From: Mesorhizobium sp. | GTDB lineage: Bacteria > Pseudomonadota > Alphaproteobacteria > Rhizobiales > Rhizobiaceae | Length of the DNA stretch: 64,000 bases | Assembly: GCF_023954305.1 (NCBI RefSeq) | Contig: NZ_JAMLIG010000002.1 | Coordinates: forward strand, 1 to 64,000 | Reading direction: 5' to 3' | Shown: positions 47,079-55,629 of the stretch, piece by piece | How the letters are laid out: each line of letters starts with the position of its first letter | Numbering within the stretch: position 1 is the first letter of the stretch | The notes under the pieces: generated by a model | Seen by the model: the letters and a program-made list of their open reading frames with translations, nothing else | Databases searched by the model: none | Told to the model about the DNA's origin: nothing | Program-made: the position numbers and the translations under genes

Positions 47079-48253
47079 CACTCTGCCGCCAGCCTGTGCC
47101 CGAAGGCGATGCCGGTAAAGGTCTGGTTCAGATGCATCGAGCGGTATTGTTCGCCATAAGTGCCGAAGCCGACCACATTGTTGGCGCGGTAGAGTTCGGA
47201 CATTTCGCGGAAAACCTGTCTGTTGCGCGCATCGAGCCGCCGCAGCACGCAGTCGAAGCCGAGCACCAGATCGATGCCGCCGAGACTGTCGGCGACTCTG
47301 TTCAAGGCCTGCCTCGTCGATTCCACCATGCCCGTCGGCTGAGCGATGGTCAGGACGATGCCGTCGTCGATGGCGCAGAAGAAGGTCAGAGATCCGTCGG
47401 GATTCACCTTCTGGATCGATCGGCAGTAATACTCGCCGCCAACGCGCACGACGACGGGGTGCGAGGCGAAGCTCATCGGCGTCAGCGAGCCGGCCTCGAT
47501 GCCGATCGCGGCGGCGAACTCGTCCGCAGCACCTGCCGCATTGAATTCCCTGACCACCCGACGGTCGGGATCGGATGCGGTGACCACGAGCTTCTCTCCG
47601 GTGGGCACGAAGTTTTCCGTCTTGAAGACCTGGAAGGGCAGGTCGGTCGACACGAGCGCCACGATCGCGCAGTCGCGCGCGACGGCGCCGTTGAGGATAA
47701 GCGTCGTCGTTTCGAACTTCAGATCGTCGCCGGCCGAGCCTCCGATCAGCGGGATGTCGTCCAGGCCCCAATGCAGGGCCGAGGTGACGGCTTCCTCGGC
47801 AAAGGACATTCCGTCGATGAAGCAGAGCGCGAAGGTGCCGGACCGCCGAGCGACACCGTCGCGCTCCCGACGCGTCCGCTTGACCTCTTCGACCTGAGCG
47901 GTGATGTCACCCATGCCGGCGGTGGACAGGTCCCGGATCATGGTGCAGTCGACGGCAAACGAGCTGGCCGGCAGGAGGATTGCGATCGCCTGGCCTTCCT
48001 CCAGTCCGCCAGGCGTGATCTCGCCCGCTGTCGAACAGGCGGCATAGGGCAGCCAGGGCGCCTGGCGCCGCAAGGCGGCCGAGAGCTCATCCGCCCTGAT
48101 CAGGGCCTGCGAAAAGAAGATCAGCGCGAAGGCAGCGTCGATGGTTCGCGCCTCGCTGCCGACACCGGCGGCGAAAGCCTCGGCATCGGTCAGATCGGTC
48201 GTCAGAGCGACGACCCCGCAGCCATAGCTCGTCTTCGACAAAGTCAGCGGCAT
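47078..48253 (-). CDS. FIST-domain sensor protein (NosP-like)
   Basis: Encodes about 391 aa with FIST_N (PYAACSTAGEITPGGLEE, FIDGMSFAEEAV, IGGSAGDDLKF) and FIST_C (RVGGEYYCRSIQKVNPDG, GFDCVLRRLDARN, GFGTYGEQY) domains. FIST proteins sense small molecules; NosP of Pseudomonas binds nitric oxide through haem and controls the NahK kinase. Overlap with the hybrid kinase supports a sensor-kinase pair here. The start is uncertain: a GGGGAGG run lies directly before this ATG (48251), too close for an ideal site, so a nearby TTG or GTG could be used. Confidence 0.85.
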   Translation of the reverse strand: MPLTLSKTSYGCGVVALTTDLTDAEAFAAGVGSEARTIDAAFALIFFSQALIRADELSAALRRQAPWLPYAACSTAGEITPGGLEEGQAIAILLPASSFAVDCTMIRDLSTAGMGDITAQVEEVKRTRRERDGVARRSGTFALCFIDGMSFAEEAVTSALHWGLDDIPLIGGSAGDDLKFETTTLILNGAVARDCAIVALVSTDLPFQVFKTENFVPTGEKLVVTASDPDRRVVREFNAAGAADEFAAAIGIEAGSLTPMSFASHPVVVRVGGEYYCRSIQKVNPDGSLTFFCAIDDGIVLTIAQPTGMVESTRQALNRVADSLGGIDLVLGFDCVLRRLDARNRQVFREMSELYRANNVVGFGTYGEQYRSMHLNQTFTGIAFGHRLAAE

Positions 48254-48504
48254 CCTCCCCAAGAGCCTCGCGCGCCCGGCCGATGCGCCTCCTGAACCGG
48301 GCGGAGGACGCCATACTTGTCGCAATCCAGGAGCTTGGCAATGGCGCGGTTGCCGGCTTCCGACCGAAAGTACAATATACGCCTGCAAGGTCGGATAGCA
48401 TTCTCCGTCCGTGCGATCTGGGAGGCGAGGAACGGTTCCAGCCGTCGTCTCTCGTCCGGCCGCCGCGGGGAGGTTCGTGTCGGTTTCGTCCAATGGGAGG
48501 TTTC

Positions 48505-49005
48505 ATGTCTGACGTTTCGCTGGTTGTGAACGGCCGCAAAGTGTCGGGCAGCGTCGAGGATCGAACGCTGCTCGTTCATTTTCTGCGCGAGAATCTGGGC
48601 CTGACGGGTACCCATGTCGGCTGCGATACCTCGCAATGCGGCGCATGCGTCGTCCATGTAGACGGCAAGGCGGTTAAGTCCTGCACGATGCTGGCGGTCC
48701 AGGCGTCGGGCTCGGAGGTGGTCACGATCGAGGGACTTGCCAACGGCGCGGAACTTCACCCGGTGCAGGCGGCGTTCAAGGAACACCACGGCCTGCAGTG
48801 CGGCTTCTGTACGCCAGGCATGATCATGTCGGCGACCGACATGATCCGTCGTCATCCCGAAGGCCTCGACGAGGCAACGGTCCGCGCCGAGCTCGAAGGC
48901 AACATCTGCCGCTGCACGGGCTACCACAATATCGTCAAGGCCGTCCTCGCCGCGTCGGTGGCGATGTCGAAGTCCAAGGGCAAGTCCAAGGCCAAGGCCG
49001 CTTAG
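48505..49005 (+). CDS. xanthine oxidase-family [2Fe-2S] subunit (CoxS-like)
   Basis: Small subunit of a molybdenum hydroxylase, 166 aa. The plant-type [2Fe-2S] cysteines are in GCDTSQCGACVVHVDGK, and the second cluster in QCGFCTPGMIM and ICRCTGYHNI. GGGAGG lies 6 nt before the ATG. An unusual Lys/Ser/Ala tail (SKSKGKSKAKAA) ends it. It is first of an S-L-M set and is followed at once by a heptad palindromic element. Divergent from the FIST gene. Confidence 0.93.
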   Translation: MSDVSLVVNGRKVSGSVEDRTLLVHFLRENLGLTGTHVGCDTSQCGACVVHVDGKAVKSCTMLAVQASGSEVVTIEGLANGAELHPVQAAFKEHHGLQCGFCTPGMIMSATDMIRRHPEGLDEATVRAELEGNICRCTGYHNIVKAVLAASVAMSKSKGKSKAKAA

Positions 49006-49091
49006 GTCAATGGTGAATAGTGAATGGTGAATGGTCGCCCCGCCGGGGTTTCGACTGCACCCATTCACCATTTTTCCATTCACCATTCACC
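49006..49091 (+). repeat. heptad palindromic element, copy 5 (coxS/coxL)
   Basis: Begins on the base after the coxS-like stop codon. The left arm is GTCAATG, GTGAATA and GTGAATG units (49006-49036), the loop is about 24 nt, and the right arm (49061-49091) is identical over 31 nt to that of copy 2 in the ribosomal region. It ends 18 nt before the large-subunit ATG and is the only copy outside the ribosomal genes. Confidence 0.9.
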
Positions 49092-49109
49092 GACTGAGGG
49101 AGGATTCTG

Positions 49110-51464
49110 ATGGGTATCGAAGGCATCGGCGCACGGGTTGCGCGAAAGGAAGACCGCCGGTTCATCACCGGCGCCGGGCGTTATGTCGACGACATGGTCG
49201 TGCCCGGCATGAAACATGCGGCATTCGTGCGCAGCCCGCACGCGCATGCCGAGATCAAGAAGATCGACGTCAGGAAGGCCAAGGCCATGCCCGGCGTCAT
49301 CGACGTGCTGATGGGCAAGGAGTTGAAGACCGACGGGATCGGCAATCTGATCTGCGGCTGGATGATCCACTCCAAGGATGGGACGCCGATGAAGATGGGT
49401 GCCTGGTCGCCTCTCGCGGTCGATCGGGTGCGCTACGTGGGCGACGCGGTTGCCATCGTGGTGGCCGACACCAAAGGCCAGGCACGCGATGCGGCCGAAG
49501 CCGTCGAAGTCACCTACAAGGAGCTGAAATCGGTCTCCGAGGCGGTCGACGCGCTGAAGAAGGGCGCGCCGCAGATCCACCCCGAGGCCGACGGCAATCT
49601 GATCTACGACTGGGAGATCGGCGACGCCAAGGCGACAGACGCGGCAATTGCGTCGGCCGCGCATGTGACGAAGATGCACATCGTCAACAACCGGCTGGTT
49701 CCGAACGCGATGGAGCCCCGCGCCGCGCTCGGGCACTACGACAAGGCCGAGGACCACTACACCTGCTGGACGACCTCGCAGAACCCGCATGTCGCTCGTC
49801 TGGTGATGAGCGCCTTCTACAACGTGGCGCCAGAGAACAAGCTGCGGGTCATCGCACCGGACGTCGGTGGCGGCTTCGGCTCGAAGATCTACATCTATCC
49901 TGAGGAGATCGTCTGCCTCTGGGCCTCGAAGAAGACGGGTGTGCCGGTAAAATGGGTCGCCGACCGTACCGAGAGCTTCCTCACCGACGCACATGGCCGC
50001 GACCACGTCTCGGAAGTGCAGATGGCCTTCGACAAGGACAACCGCATCACCGCGCTGAAGGTCGACACGATTGCCAATTTCGGTGCCTACATGTCGCTCT
50101 TCTCCTCGGCGGTGCCGACCTATCTGTACGCCACGCTGCTGTCGGGCCAGTATGTCATCCCGGCGATCCACGCCAATGTGCGCGCGGTCTACACCAACAC
50201 CGCGCCGGTCGATGCCTATCGCGGGGCAGGGCGGCCCGAGGCGACCTATCTCCTCGAGCGCACCGTCGAGACGGCCGCGCGCGAACTCGGAGTCGCGCCG
50301 GCCGAATTGCGGCGCAAGAACTTCGTCACCTCCTTCCCGTACCAGACGCCCGTCATAATGTGCTATGACGCCGGCGACTATGCCGCCTCGCTCGACGCGG
50401 CGATGAAGGCGGCGGACTATGCCGGTTTCGAAAAGCGCCGCGCGGAGGCGAAGAAGCGCGGCAAACTGCGCGGCATCGGCATGTCGAACTACATCGAAGC
50501 CTGCGGCATTGCGCCGTCGGCGGCGGTAGGCTCCCTCGGCGCCGGCGTAGGCCTGTGGGAATCGGCCGAGGTCCGGGTCAACGCCGTCGGCACGGTCGAG
50601 ATCCTGACCGGCTCGCACAGCCACGGCCAAGGTCACGAGACGACGTTCGCGCAGCTGGTGGCGGACCGCTTCGGCCTGCCGATCGACCAGGTCTCGATCG
50701 TTCACGGCGACACCGACAAGGTGCAGATGGGCATGGGCACCTACGGCTCGCGCTCGGGCGCGGTCGGCATGTCGGCTATCGTCAAGGCGCTCGACAAGGT
50801 CGAGAAGAAGGCCAAGAAGATCGCCGCCCACCTGATGGAGGCCGACGAGGGCGACATCGTCATCGAGAACGGTGTCGCCAAGGTCGCCGGCACCGACAAG
50901 AATGTGCCGTGGTTCCAGGTCGCGCTCGCGGCCTACACCGCCCATAACCTGCCGGGCGGCATGGAGCCCGGGCTGAAGGAGGGCGCGTTCTACGACCCGT
51001 CCAATTTCACCTTCCCGGCCGGCTGCTACATCTGCGAGGTCGAGGTCGATCCGGAAACTGGCGTGACCGAGATCGTGCAGTTCGTCGCGGCCGACGATTT
51101 CGGCAACATCATCAATCCGATGATCGTCGAGGGCCAGGTGCATGGCGGCATCGCGCAGGGCGTCGGCCAAGCGTTGTTGGAGGGCGCATTCTATGACGGC
51201 GCTTCGGGGCAACTGGTGACTGCGAGCTACATGGACTACGCCATGCCGCGCGCCGACGACCTGCCGTCGTTCCAGGTCTCGACCTCGAACACGCCCTGTC
51301 CGTCCAACCCGCTGGGGATCAAAGGCTGCGGCGAGGCCGGCGCGATCGGCTCGCCGCCAGCAGTCATCAATGCGATCACCGATGCGATTGGCACCAACGA
51401 CCTGACCATGCCGGCGACGCCGCAGAAGGTATGGGCCGCCATCCGCGCAGCGAAGAAGCACTGA
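49110..51464 (+). CDS. form II CO dehydrogenase-like large subunit (molybdopterin)
   Basis: Large, molybdenum-binding subunit of the xanthine oxidase family, 784 aa. The segment AYRGAGRPEA (about residues 370-379) is the form II signature; true CO oxidisers (form I) have AYxCSFR instead, so CO oxidation is not implied. Other blocks are GGGFGSK, GSHSHGQGHETTFAQ and GIKGCGEAGAIGSPP. GAGGGAGG precedes the ATG. The accessory genes (coxD/E/F-like, CoxG) are not in the window. The natural substrate is unknown. Confidence 0.93.
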   Translation: MGIEGIGARVARKEDRRFITGAGRYVDDMVVPGMKHAAFVRSPHAHAEIKKIDVRKAKAMPGVIDVLMGKELKTDGIGNLICGWMIHSKDGTPMKMGAWSPLAVDRVRYVGDAVAIVVADTKGQARDAAEAVEVTYKELKSVSEAVDALKKGAPQIHPEADGNLIYDWEIGDAKATDAAIASAAHVTKMHIVNNRLVPNAMEPRAALGHYDKAEDHYTCWTTSQNPHVARLVMSAFYNVAPENKLRVIAPDVGGGFGSKIYIYPEEIVCLWASKKTGVPVKWVADRTESFLTDAHGRDHVSEVQMAFDKDNRITALKVDTIANFGAYMSLFSSAVPTYLYATLLSGQYVIPAIHANVRAVYTNTAPVDAYRGAGRPEATYLLERTVETAARELGVAPAELRRKNFVTSFPYQTPVIMCYDAGDYAASLDAAMKAADYAGFEKRRAEAKKRGKLRGIGMSNYIEACGIAPSAAVGSLGAGVGLWESAEVRVNAVGTVEILTGSHSHGQGHETTFAQLVADRFGLPIDQVSIVHGDTDKVQMGMGTYGSRSGAVGMSAIVKALDKVEKKAKKIAAHLMEADEGDIVIENGVAKVAGTDKNVPWFQVALAAYTAHNLPGGMEPGLKEGAFYDPSNFTFPAGCYICEVEVDPETGVTEIVQFVAADDFGNIINPMIVEGQVHGGIAQGVGQALLEGAFYDGASGQLVTASYMDYAMPRADDLPSFQVSTSNTPCPSNPLGIKGCGEAGAIGSPPAVINAITDAIGTNDLTMPATPQKVWAAIRAAKKH

Positions 51465-51476
51465 GGGAGCACGACC

Positions 51477-52277
51477 ATGTATTCACTCAACTACCACCGC
51501 GCGTCCTCCGTCGCAGACGCCGTGAAGCTGCAGAAGAAGGGCGAGGACGCCAAATATGTCTCGGGCGGCATGACGCTGATTCCGGCGATGAAGTCGCGCC
51601 TCGCTGCGCCGTCGGACCTCGTCGATCTCGCCCACATCGCCGAAATGAAGGGGATCAAGGTCTCGGGCCGAACCGTCACCATAGGCGGCGGCACGACCCA
51701 TGCGGAGGTCGCGAGCGACGCGAAGCTCAAGGCGGTGTGTCCAGCGCTCAGCTATCTGGCGAGCCACATCGGCGACCCGCATGTGCGCCACAAGGGCACG
51801 ATCGGCGGCTCGATCGCCAACAATGACCCTGCGGCCGACTATCCGGCGGCGATGCTGGCACTTGGTGCCACGATCATGACCAACAAGCGCGAGATCGCCG
51901 CGGACAAGTTCTTCACCGGCTTGTTCGAAACCGCTCTGAAAGACGGCGAGATCGTCACCGGGGTGTCGTTCACCGCGCCGGCCAAGGCGGCTTACGAGAA
52001 GTTCCGCAACCCGGCCTCGCGCTACGCCATCGTCGGCGTCTTTGTCGCCAAGGGCAAGGACGGCGTGCGCGTCGCGGTCACCGGCGCGGGCGACAATGGC
52101 GTCTTCCGTGCCCACGGCATGGAGAAGGCTCTGACGAAATCGTTCGAGCCGGCGTCGCTCGACGGGCTGGCCGTCCCGGCGAGCGCGCTGATGTCTGATA
52201 TGCATGCATCCGCCGAATACCGGTCGAGCCTGATCACGGTCATGGCCAAGCGCGCGGTGGCGAAGGCCGGCGCCTGA
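51477..52277 (+). CDS. xanthine oxidase-family FAD subunit (CoxM-like)
   Basis: Medium subunit that carries FAD and passes electrons to the [2Fe-2S] subunit, 266 aa. FAD-binding loops are YVSGGMTLIPAMK (about residues 27-39) and HKGTIGGSIANNDPAADYPA (about 107-126). It starts 12 nt after the large subunit and ends the S-L-M operon at a terminator. Confidence 0.94.
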   Translation: MYSLNYHRASSVADAVKLQKKGEDAKYVSGGMTLIPAMKSRLAAPSDLVDLAHIAEMKGIKVSGRTVTIGGGTTHAEVASDAKLKAVCPALSYLASHIGDPHVRHKGTIGGSIANNDPAADYPAAMLALGATIMTNKREIAADKFFTGLFETALKDGEIVTGVSFTAPAKAAYEKFRNPASRYAIVGVFVAKGKDGVRVAVTGAGDNGVFRAHGMEKALTKSFEPASLDGLAVPASALMSDMHASAEYRSSLITVMAKRAVAKAGA

Positions 52278-52301
52278 GCCGAACGGACTCGGCAACGAGG
52301 G

Positions 52302-52328
52302 AAGGAGGGCTGGCCGGCCCTCCTTTTT
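52302..52328 (+). terminator. terminator of the cox-like operon
   Basis: AAGGAGGGC (52302-52310) and GCCCTCCTT (52317-52325) form a 9-bp stem with a 6-nt loop and a T run, 25 nt after the stop of the FAD subunit. Confidence 0.88.
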
Positions 52329-52487
52329 CTTTGGGTGAGGTCGTCTCCCGCAAATTGCTCCGTTCGTCGGCAAAGGCTGAGCTTTCCGGCGTAGGAGGTC
52401 GCCCGCTTCCATTTTCCGCCGTATTCCGTGATACAAGACGCATGGGATAGGCGCGCGAGGGCGCGGACCAGCAAGGAGAGGGAATTC

Positions 52488-53144
52488 ATGAAAATCAGGA
52501 TCGCCGCGGCAATTGCGGCTGCGCTGTTTGCCAGCGCCTGCACCACCGACCCGTACACGGGCGAACCGAAGCTTTCGAACACCGCGGGCGGCGCCCTGCT
52601 GGGTGCCGGCGTTGGCGCGTTGGCCGGCCTTGCCGTGGGAGGATCGCCGCGCGCTCAGCGCAACGCGGTGCTGATCGGCGCCGGCATCGGCGCGCTGACC
52701 GGTGGCGCGATCGGCGCCTATATGGACCAGCAGGAGGCAGAGCTGCGCCAGAGCCTGCAGGGCACCGGGGTTGGCGTCGTGCGCAACGGCAACAATCTGT
52801 CCCTGATCATGCCGTCGAACATCACCTTCGCCACTGATCAGGACCAGATCAACGCCGGCTTCTACCCGACGCTCAATGCGGTCTCGGCGGTGCTGCGCAA
52901 ATATAACCGCACACTGGTCGACGTGAACGGCCACACCGATTCGACTGGCGACGACAACTATAACTATCGTCTGTCAGAACGCCGCGCGCTGTCCGTGGCG
53001 AACTACCTGACCTCGCAGGGCAACGATCCGCGCCGCTTCTCGGTGCTGGGTTTCGGCGAGACTCAGCCGATCGCGTCGAACTCCACTGATGCCGGCCGGG
53101 CGCAGAACCGCCGCGTCGAAATCCAGCTCGCACCGATCACCTGA
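52488..53144 (+). CDS. OmpA-family lipoprotein with glycine zipper
   Basis: Encodes 218 aa. An N-terminal lipoprotein signal ends at LFASAC (about Cys18); a glycine-zipper segment follows (GGALLGAGVGALAGLAVGG and GAGIGALTGGAIGAY, about 35-75). The OmpA C-terminal peptidoglycan-binding domain (about 110-218) has GHTDSTGDDNYN, LSERRALSVANYL, GFGETQPIASN and NRRVEIQL. AAGGAGAGG lies 7 nt before the ATG. Probably an outer-membrane anchor of the Pal/YiaD type. Confidence 0.92.
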   Translation: MKIRIAAAIAAALFASACTTDPYTGEPKLSNTAGGALLGAGVGALAGLAVGGSPRAQRNAVLIGAGIGALTGGAIGAYMDQQEAELRQSLQGTGVGVVRNGNNLSLIMPSNITFATDQDQINAGFYPTLNAVSAVLRKYNRTLVDVNGHTDSTGDDNYNYRLSERRALSVANYLTSQGNDPRRFSVLGFGETQPIASNSTDAGRAQNRRVEIQLAPIT

Positions 53145-53165
53145 CCAGCGCCCCCCAGCTGCGAG

Positions 53166-53195
53166 GGCCCGAAGACCGGTGAACGTTTTCGGGCC
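53166..53195 (+). terminator. hairpin after the OmpA-family gene
   Basis: GGCCCGAA (53166-53173) pairs with TTCGGGCC (53188-53195), 22 nt after the stop codon. It is not followed by a T run, so it is a weak or Rho-dependent candidate. Confidence 0.4.
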
Positions 53196-53218
53196 TGAGC
53201 GGTGAGTAGAATTTCCGC

Positions 53219-53962
53219 CTAGCGACCTTCAACGGTGAGAAGGTTCGTATGCTTCTTCAGCGAACGGAGAAGCACGTAGACCGCGGCTCCGAACAGAAAG
53301 AACGCCACCCAGAACGCGCCGATGCGGAACTCGCCTTCGCCGAACGCTTCGTGCGCGTAGTTGATCGCCACCGCGGCGGCGATGATTGCGAAGAAGCCCG
53401 AATATTCGCGTCGAAGCACGTTGCGCAGCGAAAGGGGCAGAGCGGGCCGCGTCCAGAGGGAGAGATTCGGGAAGAAGACGGGAACCCGGGCGACCCATGC
53501 GCGATATTCATCGCCGAACTTCGCGGCGAGGTATTTCTCTTCGGTGGCGATGATGCGCTCGAGGTAGACCACAAGAAACAGGGCCATGATCAGTGTGAAG
53601 CAGAGGTTCTGCGTGAGGGCTGCCATCGCCATGTAGATGATCGCATTGCCGAGATAGAGCGGGTTGCGGCATATCGAATACATCCCGGTCGTGTTGAGCG
53701 TATCGGCGATCTGTTCCTTCGTATTGCGGCCGGATGTGCCGCGCGGCGTGTGGCCGACGGTCACCATCCGTATGCCAAGGCCAAGGAAGGCAAGGAGGAT
53801 GCAGGAGATCTCCCATGCTCGATCGGCGACTTCGCCGAAGTTCGTCTCGATCGGTTCAGGGGCACTCAGCGCGTAGATGCCGAGGGGGATGAAAGCAAGC
53901 AGGACGTAGCTGCGCCAACGGAAGAGCCAATCGCCCTGGCGTGCGATAGTATCGGTGATCAT
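53219..53962 (-). CDS. isoprenylcysteine carboxylmethyltransferase-family membrane protein
   Basis: Encodes 247 aa with about five hydrophobic segments. The ICMT/PEMT signature appears as NTTGMYSICRNPLYLGNAII, then LVVYLERIIATEEKYLAAKF, the SAM-binding region of these membrane methyltransferases. The C-terminal part adds two membrane helices. Bacterial members methylate lipids or unknown small molecules; the substrate cannot be predicted. Convergent with the OmpA-family gene. Confidence 0.8.
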   Translation of the reverse strand: MITDTIARQGDWLFRWRSYVLLAFIPLGIYALSAPEPIETNFGEVADRAWEISCILLAFLGLGIRMVTVGHTPRGTSGRNTKEQIADTLNTTGMYSICRNPLYLGNAIIYMAMAALTQNLCFTLIMALFLVVYLERIIATEEKYLAAKFGDEYRAWVARVPVFFPNLSLWTRPALPLSLRNVLRREYSGFFAIIAAAVAINYAHEAFGEGEFRIGAFWVAFFLFGAAVYVLLRSLKKHTNLLTVEGR

Positions 53963-54105
53963 GGATGCCCCCTAGACCGGCGGTCGCATGCCGCCTTCCG
54001 GGCGCTATACATCGTTTGTGGCGGGATTGTAACCGGTGAATGTCTTCGCCTAATACTTTGGAATGACGCGCTATTTTGCCCGGATGTTTTGATGGAGGTC
54101 AATCG

Positions 54106-54561
54106 GTGAACATCGACATCCGGCCGGGCCGGCGTGAGGATGTGCCGTCGCTTGTCCGCCTGTTCTCGGACGATGCGCTGGGCGGCCACGCGGATACGAC
54201 GGATGCCTCGGATCTGCCCGCCTATCTCGAGGCGTTCGACTGGATCGCTGAGAGTCCGACGAATGCGATCTATGTGGCGGTTCATGACGACGAGGTCGTT
54301 GGGACGTTTCAGACCGTCCTCGGGCGATCGCTGTCCGGCCGCGGGGCCGCCCATCTCACCGTCGCCGCGGTGCAGACGAGGGCCGACATGCGCGGACGCG
54401 GCATCGGCGAGGCGATGATGAGGTTTGCGATCGAGAAGGCCAGGTCACTTGGCGCCGGACAGGTCAAGCTGACGTCCAATCTCGCCCGCAAGGATGCACA
54501 CCGCTTCTACCGGCGCCTCGGTTTCGAACAGAGCCATGCCGGTTTCAGGCTCCTGCTTTGA
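54106..54561 (+). CDS. GNAT-family N-acetyltransferase
   Basis: Encodes 151 aa from a GTG start (VNIDIRPGRREDVPSL), with TGGAGGTC 9 nt upstream. The acetyl-CoA-binding motif A is VAAVQTRADMRGRGIGEAMM, followed by FYRRLGFEQSHAGF, the motif B end. The acceptor is unknown. The stop precedes NDUFA12 by about 100 nt, and divergence from the methyltransferase gene leaves a 143-nt promoter region. Confidence 0.9.
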   Translation: MNIDIRPGRREDVPSLVRLFSDDALGGHADTTDASDLPAYLEAFDWIAESPTNAIYVAVHDDEVVGTFQTVLGRSLSGRGAAHLTVAAVQTRADMRGRGIGEAMMRFAIEKARSLGAGQVKLTSNLARKDAHRFYRRLGFEQSHAGFRLLL

Positions 54562-54665
54562 GGCGTACGCCGGCGCGCCGGTTTGTCCCGCTGCTCCCTC
54601 TTGCCTTGCGGGCGCTGCGGGGCCATAAGCGGCCGAGTTTGATAGCGTTCGACCACGGGGCCGGC

Positions 54666-55064
54666 ATGCTGAAATTCCTCACCCAGTTCTTCACCTGGTG
54701 GAACGGCCAGACATTGGGCACGCGCTTCCATACCTGGCGGCGCGGCACCGAAGTCGGGCGTGACGGCAACGGCAACGTCTACTACGCGGGCGGGGTCGAT
54801 TCGGAGGGACGCCAGCGGCGCTGGGTGATCTACAATGGTCCTTCGGAAGCATCGGCCATTCCGCCTGGCTGGCATGGCTGGATCCATCATCGCAGCGACG
54901 TCGTTCCGAGCAAGGAAGACTACCAGCCCCGCGAATGGCAGAAGCCGCACCAGCCGAACCTGACCGGTTCGCCCGCCGCCTACCGGCCGAAAGGCTCGCT
55001 GCTCCGTGGCGAAGAGCGGCCGCGCGTGACCGGCGACTACGACGCCTGGACGCCCGGCAACTGA
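54666..55064 (+). CDS. NADH:ubiquinone oxidoreductase accessory subunit, NDUFA12/B17.2 type
   Basis: Encodes 132 aa, an accessory subunit of respiratory complex I found in Alphaproteobacteria and mitochondria. WWNGQTLGTRFHTWRRG (about residues 11-27), RRWVIYNGPSEASAIPPGW and WHGWIHHRSD are family blocks. The start MLKFLTQFF was chosen over an in-frame codon at 54558, because that extension would overlap the GNAT stop and has no family match. The DUF2155 gene follows after 88 nt. Confidence 0.93.
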   Translation: MLKFLTQFFTWWNGQTLGTRFHTWRRGTEVGRDGNGNVYYAGGVDSEGRQRRWVIYNGPSEASAIPPGWHGWIHHRSDVVPSKEDYQPREWQKPHQPNLTGSPAAYRPKGSLLRGEERPRVTGDYDAWTPGN

Positions 55065-55152
55065 TCTCCGCCTTTTGTCGCCATAATTCGCGGCTACCCG
55101 GAATGCATCGCGAGGCCGGCACGTGGAGTCGGCCGCCAGAGGTGAGACGTCC

Positions 55153-55629
55153 ATGCCGCCTTTCCTGAAAGCATCGATCCTGATCGCCGCCGCGATCCTC
55201 GCCTCGCCGGCGCCGGCTCAAGAGGGCGAAGCTCCGGCCGAGGGCGCGCCCGAAGAGCAGACGATCGAGGCGCACAAAGGGCCGACCCAAATTGCCAATC
55301 CGGTCGCCGAATTCACCGGCGTCGACAAGATCACCGGCCGCATAATCACCTTCGACGTCTATATCAACGAGACGGTGCAGTTCGGCGCGCTCCAGGTGAC
55401 GCCGCGTGTCTGTTACTCGCGGCCGGCCACGGAAGAGCCGAAAACCGACAGTTTCGTCGAGGTCGACGAGATCACGCTCGATCGCAAGATCCGCCGTATC
55501 TTCACCGGCTACATGCTGGCCGAGAGCCCGGGCCTCAACGCCGTCGAACATCCCGTCTATGACGTGTGGCTGAAATCCTGCAAGCAGACATCCGACGTGC
55601 CTGCGCCCGAGGCGGCGACGGCGAACTAG
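55153..55629 (+). CDS. DUF2155 periplasmic protein
   Basis: Encodes 158 aa from MPPFLKASILIAAAI. A signal peptide ends near residue 22 (ASPAPAQ). The DUF2155 domain shows VDKITGRIITFDVYINETVQ, GALQVTPRVCYSRP and DVWLKSCK, with two conserved cysteines. Function unknown; in Rhizobiales it stands between NDUFA12 and aat, as here. Its TAG stop shares CTAG with the stop of aat on the other strand. Confidence 0.9.
   Translation: MPPFLKASILIAAAILASPAPAQEGEAPAEGAPEEQTIEAHKGPTQIANPVAEFTGVDKITGRIITFDVYINETVQFGALQVTPRVCYSRPATEEPKTDSFVEVDEITLDRKIRRIFTGYMLAESPGLNAVEHPVYDVWLKSCKQTSDVPAPEAATAN

Noticed and set aside
49080..51461. 793-aa open frame antisense to the cox-like large subunit
   Set aside because: Mirrors the real gene on the plus strand over its full length and lacks any family signature.
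48505..52277. Annotation of the operon as true aerobic CO dehydrogenase
   Set aside because: The large subunit has the form II motif AYRGAGR instead of AYxCSFR, so CO oxidation is not supported.
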